This document shows positions 1 to 7,048 of a stretch of 15,226 nucleotides of DNA, in pieces (the stretch's first letter is position 1; the number at the start of each line of letters is the position of its first letter). The notes beneath the pieces are model-generated. The model was given only the letters and a program-made list of their open reading frames with translations. It made no database searches and was not told the origin of the DNA. The stretch is taken from positions 1-15,226 of the forward strand of contig CAXBRT010000029.1 of assembly GCA_963978445.1 (NCBI GenBank), written 5' to 3'. The stretch is from TMED14 sp003444795. GTDB taxonomy: Bacteria; Bacteroidota; Bacteroidia; Flavobacteriales; Schleiferiaceae. A program made the position numbers and the translations under genes.

Positions 1-81
1 CCACATGCCTTCACCGGCATGCAACGTCGTCGTCGGCAAAGCGAGCGTCAACGCGACTAGGAGAACGAGAATCTTTTTCAT
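1..81 (-). CDS. S46 family dipeptidyl-peptidase, N-terminal fragment (runs off the left edge)
   Basis: Only 27 codons are inside the window. Read leftwards from ATG at 81-79 they give Met-Lys-Lys, a hydrophobic core (ILVLLVALTLALP), a signal peptidase-like site ending in LHA at residues 20-22, and a mature start GEGMW. A mature protein beginning with (D/G)EGMW is characteristic of S46 serine peptidases (DPP7/DPP11 family), periplasmic or surface enzymes of Bacteroidota that remove dipeptides from oligopeptides. The signal peptide is clear from the sequence; the S46 assignment rests on five residues plus the phylum context and is inferred. The gene lies downstream of the RND operon on the same strand after a 164-base gap, so it is probably transcribed separately. 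Any secreted protein starting this way could fit. Confidence 0.6.
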   Translation of the reverse strand, partial: MKKILVLLVALTLALPTTTLHAGEGMW

Positions 82-104
82 AGGAGGGCGAAGATACGAC
101 GGGG
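82..104 (-). promoter_or_regulatory. Candidate Bacteroidota promoter for the S46 peptidase gene
   Basis: On the minus strand TATCTTCG (97-90) lies eight bases before the ATG. It resembles the Bacteroidota -7 element TAnnTTTG with one substitution. No convincing TTG-type -33 box is visible at the expected distance. If it is used, the message would have almost no leader. The rest of the gap (105-245) shows only short direct repeats: TTTCACCCTT at 228-237 and 244-253, and CGTTTAAG at 183-190 and 207-214. No terminator hairpin for the RND operon was found there. Confidence 0.3.
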
Positions 105-245
105 TGTGCTTCGTTGGGGCTAGAGGGCTAGCGCTTAACAAAGCAAAGGAAAGTCCCGGCGCGCGGCGAAGGTCAGTCACACCGTTTAAGGGCAAAAGAG
201 ATTAAGCGTTTAAGCCAACAAGCCACCTTTCACCCTTCAACTATT

Positions 246-3200
246 TCACCCTTTATAGCCCCCAAGCTTTTCCCAGTACTTCCGTGAACGGGTCACTTCG
301 GTGAGGTAGAGCATGACGGGCATAATCACCAAGGTCAAGAACGTGGCGAAGGTCAAACCAAAGATGACTGTCCAGCTGATGGGACCCCAGAACATGACGT
401 TGTCGCCGCCGAAGTAGATCTGCGGGTTGTTTTGGGAAATCAAGGTGAAGAAGTCAATGTTCATACCGGTGGCCAAGGGGATCAACCCAAGGACGGTGGT
501 TATGGCGGTCAGAAGCACCGGACGCAAACGGGTGCGCCCCGCTTCAGCCAGTGTAAAGGCGAGCTCGTTCACAGGTAGGCGGGCATCCTTGTCTAGGTTG
601 AGTTCGGCCTTGCGACGCTCGATCAACTGACCCGCATAATCCGCCAAAACGATCGCATTGTTTACCACGACTCCTGCTAGAGAAATGATGCCAATCATCG
701 TCATGATGATGATGAAATCCATTCGGAAGAAGACCAGGCCAAGCAATACGCCAATGAGCGACAAGATGACCGTAACCAAAATCAAGAAGGGGATCCGTGC
801 GGAGTTAAACTGGCCTACGATGATCAAGAAGATCATGAAGACAGCACCCAAGAGGGCTTTGGACAAGAATCCAAACTCTTTCGCTTGTTCTTCCTGCTGA
901 CCGGTGAAGGACAAGCTCACGCCACGAGGGATTTCGTAGCCCGCGAGGAGGTCCTTCATTTGGCCGACAATTTGGGTGGGGTTGGCACCTTCCTTCACCC
1001 CGGAGTACAAGGTGATGACGCGGTCTAAATCCTTGCGCTTCACGGCGGAGAAAGTCGAAGACTTACTCGCGCTGGCGACGGCGGAAATGGGCACCTGCTT
1101 GATACGGCCCGAACCTTGATCGCGGAAGGTGATCTTTTGGTTCATGAGGCTTTCCAAGTTGTAGCGGTAGGCATCGTCAAAGCGGAGGTTGATGGGGTAT
1201 TCGTCCTCGTCGTCCTTGAAGCGGCTGATTTCCTTGCCAAACAAAGCAGTGCGGAGGGCATCACCAATTTGGCCGGTTGAAACCCCCAAGGAACGTGCCT
1301 TGGCGCGGTCGACGGTGATGGGCAATTCGGGTTTGCCGCTCTCCACGTCCAATTTCAGCTCATCGTAGCCTTGAATGGGGGAGCTTTCGATTTCGCGCTT
1401 CACTTGTTGCGCAAACGCAAGGACTTCCTCGTAGTCTGAACCGGACAGTTCGATGTTGATGGGGGAACCTTGGGGCGGCCCATTTTGGTCTTTGTCGACC
1501 ACAATAACGGCACCTGGCACGTTGGAAAGATTATCGCGCAGAAGGTTCAAAACATCTGAGCTGCTCACGGGGTTGCCCGCCGCATCTAAACGGTACTTAG
1601 TCTCGCGGAAAGCGACGACGATTTTAGCCTTGTGCGGGGTCGGAACATTGGAAGGACCCTCACGTGGGTCGCTCGTGCCCTTACCCACTTGGGCAATAAT
1701 GGACTCCACCATGTAGTTGTAGGAGGCGCCATCTTTTTCATAGGTGAACTGGCCTACGAGCTCGGTAATTTTCTTCTCAAGATCTAAGGTCAAGGCATTG
1801 GTTTCCTCAATGTCCGTGCCCGCGGGAAGTTCCACGTAGATATTCGCCAGGTTGGGCTGGTTGTTCGGGAAGAACAAGACCTTGGGAGGGAATACCGCCA
1901 GAAGGAAGATGGAGAAGAAGAGCAGTCCAACCGTTCCCAAGAAGAACTTACGGGCATTCTTTCCGCGCAAGGAGAATTCGATGGCACGAGAATAGACGGC
2001 CTCCAAACGGGGCAGGGCCTTCTTTTGGAAGTACTGCGTACCGGGCTCAAAAATCCACAAGTAGGAGAGAATGAGCAGTCCGGCGTAGCCAAAGAGGTTG
2101 AACAGGGTGGCGGTAAACAAAACGGGACCTTCGGCATGGTCGTTCATGGTGAGCAGGGTGATGTGAACGCCCAAACCAACCACGGTCAACAGGCCGCCAA
2201 TTCGGGTCCACTTGGGTCGGTTGACCGTGTCTTCTTCCGTCTTCATGTAGCGGGCTGCCAACGCAGGGTTGATGACCAATGCCACAAAGAGGGATGACGA
2301 TAAAACGACAATAAGCGTGTAGGGCAAGTATTTCATAAACTCACCGATGAGTCCGGGCCAAAGGGCCAAGGGAACAAAGGCGGCCAGGGTCGTAGCGGTC
2401 GATGAAATAATGGGCATGGCGACTTCGGCAGCACCGAGTTTGGCCGCATCTGTCCCCTTGTAGCCACTACTCATGAAGCGGTAAACGTTTTCAACGATTA
2501 CTATACCGTTGTCCACCAACATACCGAGGGCCAATACCAATGCGAAGAGCACCATGAAGTTCAGGGTGATGCCCATAGCGTTCAGGATGAAGAAGCTCAA
2601 AAGCATGCTCAACGGAATGGCAATGCCCACGAAAAGGGCGTTGCGAAGCCCCAAGAAGAAGGTCAAGACCAAGACCACCAGCAAAACGCCAAAAATGATG
2701 GAGTTTTCCAATTCATTCACCTGGTTTTTGGTCCGGGTGGATTGGTCGTTTGTGATGGAGATCAACAAGTTGCTTGGGAAATACTCCGCCTTTGCGGTGG
2801 TGACAATCTCGTTGATCGCTTGGGATGCCAAGATCAGGTTTTCACCAGAACGCTTTTTGATGTCCAAGGTGACTACCGGGTCACTGTACTGGCGCGCATA
2901 CGATTCACGGTCTACCTCGTCAAAGGCTACAGTGGCCACATCGCGCAAGTAGACAATGTCCTCTTTCTCTTGCTTGACGATAATGTTTTCAATGTCCTGA
3001 AGAGATTCAAATTCACCCAAGACACGGACGTTGCGTCGGTAGCCATCGACCAACAAGTCGCCGCCTGAAATAGACATATTCTCATTCTGAATGGCACCGG
3101 AGATGTCGCGGAAGGAGATGTTCATCGACTCCATCTTTTGCACGTCGACCATGATGCGGACCTCTTTGTCATCAATGCCGCGGATGTCCACAGAGGTGAT

Positions 3201-3749
3201 GGCGGAAAGGTCCTCAATTTCCTCCTTCAGGTATTCGGCGTAGTCCTTCAACTGATCGCTGGTATACTCCCCGGAGAGGTTGATGTTCATGATGGGCAGG
3301 AGCTCACCAATATTGAGGTCAAAGATGTTGGGGTCTGCAGGCAAGTCTTTGGGGAAGTCAGGCGTTGAGCGTGCTGCGTCCACTTTGTCCTTCACTTTGC
3401 GCAAGGCCTCGTTGACAGGTACGTCAAAGTTGAACTTTACCTGAATGGTCGAGTAACCTTGGATAGAGGTCGAGCTCACTTCGTCCACCCCGGAAATACT
3501 CTTGATTTGCTTCTCGAGCGGGCGGGTGATGAGGCGCTCAATGTCCACAGGGGAGTTTCCGGGATAGACCGTACCCACGTAAATGGTGGGCTGGGCAATT
3601 TCAGGAAAACTTTCGGCGGGCATGGCGCGGTACGCGGCCAAACCGGCAACGAAAATGATGACCGTTAATACGCCCACTGTGATGCGGTTGCGCACTGCCC
3701 AGTCCGTGATGCCAAAACGGCGCATCAGTGTAGTTTGCTGTTCGGACAT
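246..3749 (-). CDS. RND efflux transporter permease, AcrB/SwrC-like HAE-1 type, 1167 aa
   Basis: Inner-membrane pump of a tripartite efflux system that exports lipophilic or toxic compounds using the proton gradient. Visible features: cytoplasmic N-terminus, TM1 at about 23-40, first periplasmic loop (about 41-345), TM2-TM6 (about 350-497), TM7 at about 601-620, second periplasmic loop, and TM8-TM12 (about 961-1148). The TM4 signature is LALGMLVDNGIVIVENV (406-422) and the TM10 signature is GVVVNNAIVLADY (1026-1038). By alignment from memory, AcrB D407 is kept (D413), D408 is Asn (N414) and K940 is Asn (N1030), the pattern of SwrC/YerP-like members. At 1167 aa it is longer than AcrB (about 1050); part of the excess is a hydrophobic insertion at 516-566. 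It starts at ATG 3749-3747, three bases after the membrane fusion gene stop, and is the last gene of the operon. Substrate cannot be predicted; a heavy-metal pump is less likely because the CzcA/CusA methionine and acid motifs were not seen. Confidence 0.93.
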   Translation of the reverse strand: MSEQQTTLMRRFGITDWAVRNRITVGVLTVIIFVAGLAAYRAMPAESFPEIAQPTIYVGTVYPGNSPVDIERLITRPLEKQIKSISGVDEVSSTSIQGYSTIQVKFNFDVPVNEALRKVKDKVDAARSTPDFPKDLPADPNIFDLNIGELLPIMNINLSGEYTSDQLKDYAEYLKEEIEDLSAITSVDIRGIDDKEVRIMVDVQKMESMNISFRDISGAIQNENMSISGGDLLVDGYRRNVRVLGEFESLQDIENIIVKQEKEDIVYLRDVATVAFDEVDRESYARQYSDPVVTLDIKKRSGENLILASQAINEIVTTAKAEYFPSNLLISITNDQSTRTKNQVNELENSIIFGVLLVVLVLTFFLGLRNALFVGIAIPLSMLLSFFILNAMGITLNFMVLFALVLALGMLVDNGIVIVENVYRFMSSGYKGTDAAKLGAAEVAMPIISSTATTLAAFVPLALWPGLIGEFMKYLPYTLIVVLSSSLFVALVINPALAARYMKTEEDTVNRPKWTRIGGLLTVVGLGVHITLLTMNDHAEGPVLFTATLFNLFGYAGLLILSYLWIFEPGTQYFQKKALPRLEAVYSRAIEFSLRGKNARKFFLGTVGLLFFSIFLLAVFPPKVLFFPNNQPNLANIYVELPAGTDIEETNALTLDLEKKITELVGQFTYEKDGASYNYMVESIIAQVGKGTSDPREGPSNVPTPHKAKIVVAFRETKYRLDAAGNPVSSSDVLNLLRDNLSNVPGAVIVVDKDQNGPPQGSPINIELSGSDYEEVLAFAQQVKREIESSPIQGYDELKLDVESGKPELPITVDRAKARSLGVSTGQIGDALRTALFGKEISRFKDDEDEYPINLRFDDAYRYNLESLMNQKITFRDQGSGRIKQVPISAVASASKSSTFSAVKRKDLDRVITLYSGVKEGANPTQIVGQMKDLLAGYEIPRGVSLSFTGQQEEQAKEFGFLSKALLGAVFMIFLIIVGQFNSARIPFLILVTVILSLIGVLLGLVFFRMDFIIIMTMIGIISLAGVVVNNAIVLADYAGQLIERRKAELNLDKDARLPVNELAFTLAEAGRTRLRPVLLTAITTVLGLIPLATGMNIDFFTLISQNNPQIYFGGDNVMFWGPISWTVIFGLTFATFLTLVIMPVMLYLTEVTRSRKYWEKLGGYKG

Positions 3750-3752
3750 GGT

Positions 3753-4880
3753 TTAGTACAATTTTACCGTTTGGCCGGGTTGAACAGATCGAATGCCGCG
3801 GTCCACGACCTTCTCGCCAGGGGCAATACCAGACTTGACTTCTGTCAAATCGTTGTTTGCCACGCCGAGCACCAGGTCACGGCGCTCAATGCTACCGATG
3901 TCCCCGTTGGCCACGTACACATAGGTGTAATTGACGCCTTTCGTGTCTTGTAAGATCAAGCGATTTGGCACGGTGATGGCGCTATCGGCGGTATAGTCCT
4001 TCAAGGCAACCGATGCCATCATGTTGGCCTTAAGATTACTGTTTTTGGGAAGCTCTACAGTAACGCCAAACGTGCGACTTCCCGCATTGATGAAGTTCCC
4101 AACCGCACTAATTTTTCCTGCTAGATCCAGGTTGATGGCAGAGAAGTGCATGTCCACTTCATCTCCTTTTTCAATGCGTTGGATGTAGATTTCAGGTACT
4201 TGCATGTCCAAGCGCAGACCGCCATCCCCCACGATGCGAACCATAGGCATGCCAGGTGCAGCTGCTTCGCCTTCTTTGGCGAATACTTGGTCCACCACGC
4301 CGTCAAAAGGAGCCGTTACCGTGGTCATGGCCACTTGGCGCGAAACCGCCGTTAAGCGCTTTTGCAAGGCTTCAAATTGCGTCTTGGCTTGCAAGTATTG
4401 CACTTCGCTGCCAATCTTTTGCTCCCAAAGGCGCGACTGCTTTTCAAAAACAGACTGGGCCAAAGTCAACTGAGTTTTCACTTCGGCGAGGCTGGCTTGG
4501 GCTAAGGATGCATCGAGAGCCACCAAGACTTGACCTGCGAGAATGCGCTCGCCTCCTTTTACGTTGACGCGAGAGATGGTGCCTGGCATTTCGGGAAAGA
4601 GCGTCACGGACTTGTCGGAGACTACCGTTCCGTAAACATCAAAAGAGTGATCAAATCCCCCTTTGGTTACATCGTAAATAGTCACACTAGCAAAACTGCG
4701 CGTAGAGTCCGCTGCGGCCAATTGAAGGTCAATATCTGCCAGTTGGGCCTTGAGCGTTTCAATGGCACCTGCGATGGAGTCACGACGAGCATTCAATTGG
4801 TCTACGTCCGATGAAGGTGTAGAAGTGCTGCATGCAGTCATGAGGGCTACAAGAACAGTAAGGATGGACAGGTTTTTCAT
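3753..4880 (-). CDS. RND efflux periplasmic adaptor (membrane fusion lipoprotein), 375 aa
   Basis: Periplasmic adaptor joining the RND pump to the outer-membrane channel. I chose ATG 4880-4878, not the in-frame start 33 bases upstream, because it begins directly with a lipoprotein signal peptide (MKNLSILTVLVALMTAC) with the lipidated Cys at residue 17. After it come a predicted coiled coil (about 26-57), the first half of the lipoyl/barrel-sandwich domain (about 82-124, with PEMPGTISRVNVKGGERILAGQ in pieces), an alpha-hairpin (about 125-183), the second lipoyl half with TAPFDGVV (189-196), a beta-barrel (about 222-295) and the membrane-proximal domain ending in GIAPGEKVVDRG (351-362). This is the HlyD/AcrA order. 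It starts four bases after the TolC-like gene stop and ends three bases before the permease start, so the genes are cotranscribed. Length is typical for the family. Confidence 0.92.
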   Translation of the reverse strand: MKNLSILTVLVALMTACSTSTPSSDVDQLNARRDSIAGAIETLKAQLADIDLQLAAADSTRSFASVTIYDVTKGGFDHSFDVYGTVVSDKSVTLFPEMPGTISRVNVKGGERILAGQVLVALDASLAQASLAEVKTQLTLAQSVFEKQSRLWEQKIGSEVQYLQAKTQFEALQKRLTAVSRQVAMTTVTAPFDGVVDQVFAKEGEAAAPGMPMVRIVGDGGLRLDMQVPEIYIQRIEKGDEVDMHFSAINLDLAGKISAVGNFINAGSRTFGVTVELPKNSNLKANMMASVALKDYTADSAITVPNRLILQDTKGVNYTYVYVANGDIGSIERRDLVLGVANNDLTEVKSGIAPGEKVVDRGIRSVQPGQTVKLY

Positions 4881-4884
4881 AGGA

Positions 4885-6237
4885 TTATTGGACAGTTTGA
4901 AGGTTGTAGGCACCCATAGATTTCTCCAAGGCTACACGTTTGTTGAGTGCGGAATTGGCCGCCTGAAGCATGGCGGCGACGCTTTGTTGGTACTGAGAAG
5001 ACGCTTGGCTGAATTCCATGCTGGATGCGACACCTTCCACCAATTTGGTTTCTGTGTTTTTCATCACGCGCTGGGCCAAGGCTACATTTTGCACCTGAAT
5101 TTGGTAGACCTTCAGAGCGTTGGCGTATTCTGCACGGGCTTGCTCGTTTTGGAGCTTGAGAGCATTCTCCGTGTTGGCAAGCAAAATGTCCAACTCTTGC
5201 AATTTGATGTGTTGCTCTTGGACGCGTGCAATTTTTCGGCCCGAACTAAAGAGCGGAATTTGCGCGGACAAATTCCATGACTGGAACATGGTATTGTTCG
5301 CAGAGGTGCCGTTGGGATCGTACACATTAGCGGATTCGCTCACAAACTGGCGGTTATAGGCATATCCGGCATAAAGCTTGGGCAGGAATTGCATCTTCTC
5401 GTTTTGAAGATTGAGGTATTGGCCCTTGCGGTTGGTGCTGAGTTGGCGGTAGTCAATGTGGTCTTCCACTTTGAATGGAGCACCGAGGAGGGCTTGACCG
5501 CTCTCGGCCTGAACTAGCAAACTTTCCAAGGAGGTTGTAAGACTTAGCGCTGTTTCTGGCGCAATACCACATTGAAGTTTGAGCAGCTGTTCTGCAATGT
5601 GGATTTGGCTTTCTAGATTGGCCAAATTCGCCTCCAAATTGTGGTAGACAATGGACAACTGATCCACATCCTCTTCGGCCATAAACCCTTCGGCTTGCAT
5701 GGCTTGCATACTCTTCAAGGTGCTGGCCGTATTATTCATAGTGGCCTGAAGCGCAGCTGCATTTTCGCCCAAAATCACGCGCAGATGATAGGCCTGAGCC
5801 ACCTGTTCGCGAACATTAATGGTGGTCTTTTCATGGGAGTCCTCCGCCATGTCGCGCAGGACATTGGTCGCTAGCAAGGCCACGATATAGGAACCGTCAA
5901 ACACCAATTGATTGACCGACAAGTTGGCCACGGAATTATACCGGGTACCAAACTGCAATTTGTCAATGACACCATCTTGGTTGATGTCGAAGAACTGTGC
6001 GGGCAGTTCAATATTGTCCGTGTAATTGCCCCCCATGTTGACAGAAGGCAGGCCCAAAGCAATGTTTTGGATCAACACCTTTTCGGCGACTTCCTTTTCC
6101 AAGGATTGAACTTGGATCTGCGCATTGTGTTCCAAGGCGTAGGATATGGCCTGGTCCAGCGTCAGCTCCAAGCGCTGTTGTCCCATAGCGGACAGGCTGC
6201 CTGTAGTCAGGGCCAGAAGGAGAATTCGGAGTTTCAT
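4885..6237 (-). CDS. TolC-like outer membrane efflux protein, 450 aa
   Basis: Outer-membrane channel of the efflux system. A signal peptide (MKLRILLLALTTGSLSAMGQ, cleavage near residue 19) precedes LTLDQAISYALEHN (25-38), the start typical of the outer membrane efflux protein (OEP) repeat. Two long alpha-rich regions follow, the first at about 110-225 and the second at about 335-450, consistent with the two OEP repeats and helical barrel. The second contains the expected ENALKLQNEQARAEYANALK-type helix. Residues 84-92 read DINQDGVID, an EF-hand/dockerin-like calcium loop located where the first extracellular loop would be. The start ATG (6237-6235) shares its A with the TAA stop of tetR (TAATG), which implies translational coupling. 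The 450 aa length is ordinary. Function follows from the family and from the adaptor and pump genes next to it. Confidence 0.92.
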   Translation of the reverse strand: MKLRILLLALTTGSLSAMGQQRLELTLDQAISYALEHNAQIQVQSLEKEVAEKVLIQNIALGLPSVNMGGNYTDNIELPAQFFDINQDGVIDKLQFGTRYNSVANLSVNQLVFDGSYIVALLATNVLRDMAEDSHEKTTINVREQVAQAYHLRVILGENAAALQATMNNTASTLKSMQAMQAEGFMAEEDVDQLSIVYHNLEANLANLESQIHIAEQLLKLQCGIAPETALSLTTSLESLLVQAESGQALLGAPFKVEDHIDYRQLSTNRKGQYLNLQNEKMQFLPKLYAGYAYNRQFVSESANVYDPNGTSANNTMFQSWNLSAQIPLFSSGRKIARVQEQHIKLQELDILLANTENALKLQNEQARAEYANALKVYQIQVQNVALAQRVMKNTETKLVEGVASSMEFSQASSQYQQSVAAMLQAANSALNKRVALEKSMGAYNLQTVQ

Positions 6238-6851
6238 TAGGATTTGGAGGATTGGAGTTCTTGTAAATAGGCAAGCCCTTGCGCGGTGGCAATGGACCGA
6301 ATGTGCAAAAGCAAACTATAGTGAAGCATTTCGCCGCGTGGGGCCGGATCGTCACCCATCTGGGGATCTTCCATGATGCCCACCATGGTGTTGTAGCGAA
6401 TGAGTGCGGTGCGTTCCACGTTGAGGTCTTCGCGGTACAACTTTTGGCTAATCCCGCGTTGCAGATTGGCCGTGCTGGTTTCAATCATCATGTCACGGCG
6501 GGCATTCATCATCCACTCATAGGTTTCGGGATGGTACTTTTTCAATGCGAAGAGGAGGCGCGTGCCGTAGTTTTTTAGAACCTCTTCTTGAATGCGCTGA
6601 ACTTCAAAGAGCTCGTCGATGGCATTTTCATAAAGACTCGCCTGCTCCATGAACTGCTTGCTCTTGGAGGCGAAGATGTACTTGGCGGCTTGATCGACCA
6701 GATCCCCCTTGTTGCTAAAAAAAGTGTAGAGGGTTTTCTTGCTCATGGCGAGCTCGCGAGCAACATCGTCCATATTAATGGCCCGAATGCCAAAGCGCTG
6801 GAAGAGCTCCATGGTGCGCGAAAGAATACTATGTCGGGGATCCTGTTCCAT
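6237..6851 (-). CDS. TetR/AcrR family transcriptional regulator, 204 aa
   Basis: Probable local regulator, most likely a repressor, of the efflux operon of which it is the first gene. The N-terminal TetR domain is clear: ILSRTMELFQRFGIRAINMD (9-28), then the helix-turn-helix DDVARELAMSKKTLYTFFSN (28-47) and KGDLV. The C-terminal part (about 70-204) is the ligand-binding and dimerisation region, with no recognisable subfamily motif, so the inducer is unknown. I chose ATG 6851-6849; a longer form from GTG 6884 would add MARPLPPICDF, which is not family-like and would run through the promoter. The stop overlaps the tolC-like start by one base. A perfect inverted repeat at 6896-6924 is a plausible self-operator, and a sigma-54-type promoter lies at 6869-6883. 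Confidence 0.9.
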   Translation of the reverse strand: MEQDPRHSILSRTMELFQRFGIRAINMDDVARELAMSKKTLYTFFSNKGDLVDQAAKYIFASKSKQFMEQASLYENAIDELFEVQRIQEEVLKNYGTRLLFALKKYHPETYEWMMNARRDMMIETSTANLQRGISQKLYREDLNVERTALIRYNTMVGIMEDPQMGDDPAPRGEMLHYSLLLHIRSIATAQGLAYLQELQSSKS

Positions 6852-6868
6852 AAAATCGCAAATCGGGG

Positions 6869-6883
6869 GCAAAGGTCGTGCCA
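6869..6883 (-). promoter_or_regulatory. Candidate sigma-54 (-24/-12) promoter of the tetR-efflux operon
   Basis: The minus strand reads TGGCACG (6883-6877), four bases ACCT, then TTGC (6872-6869). This matches all 11 fixed positions of the sigma-54 consensus TGGCACG-N4-TTGC, with the invariant GG and GC at correct spacing. Transcription would start near 6857, about six bases before the tetR ATG, giving a nearly leaderless message. The 3' half also fits the Bacteroidota housekeeping -7 element (GACCTTTG, 6877-6870, for TAnnTTTG), so the site may instead, or also, serve the primary sigma factor. No enhancer-binding protein is encoded in the window. Confidence 0.5.
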
Positions 6884-6895
6884 CTTTTACCCATT

Positions 6896-6924
6896 GGAAA
6901 CATTTAGTGAGTAAAAATGTTTCC
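6896..6924. promoter_or_regulatory. Perfect inverted repeat, probable TetR-family operator
   Basis: GGAAACATTT (6896-6905), nine spacer bases, then AAATGTTTCC (6915-6924): ten of ten bases pair, 29 bp overall. Size and symmetry suit a TetR/AcrR dimer or dimer pair. Relative to the candidate tetR start site near 6857 it covers roughly -40 to -68, just upstream of or touching the -33 region, and it also lies upstream of asnS. TetR regulators commonly bind such palindromes next to their own gene; binding by this protein is inferred. There is no T-run, so a terminator is unlikely. Confidence 0.6.
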
Positions 6925-7000
6925 TAAGGGAGATGATTTTTTTGAAAAAAGAACCAAAAGAGGGTCAGAAACTCTTCCTGAAGCCGACCAAGACTGCGGG

Positions 7001-7038
7001 ATTTTGCCCATTTTTGCAGGAGGGAAGTCCCATTTTGC
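7001..7038 (+). promoter_or_regulatory. Candidate promoter region of asnS-rpoN
   Basis: Three similar boxes precede asnS: ATTTTGC (7001-7007), ATTTTTGC (7010-7017) and ATTTTGC (7032-7038). CCCATTTT(T)GCA occurs at 7008-7018 and again at 7029-7039, about two helical turns apart. TTTTGC resembles the 3' part of the Bacteroidota -7 element TAnnTTTG. The box at 7032-7038 is 10 bases before the asnS ATG, with TTG at 7004-7006 as a possible -33 element (23-base spacer). The TA of the -7 consensus is absent, so the exact promoter is uncertain. Confidence 0.3.
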
Positions 7039-7048
7039 ATCATACATC

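Noticed and set aside
5..205. Rightward open frame of 66 codons at the left edge
   Set aside because: It is antisense to the S46 signal peptide and then crosses the intergenic region; the product is Arg-rich with no recognisable feature.
2509..2952. Open frame of 147 codons antisense to the RND permease gene
   Set aside because: Low-complexity, Lys/Ser/Thr-rich product mirroring the hydrophobic membrane segments of the true gene; no promoter or homology visible.
6917..7048. 44-codon N-terminal extension of asnS
   Set aside because: Homology to AsnRS starts at the ATG at 7049; the extension overlaps the inverted repeat and promoter boxes and has no domain-like sequence.
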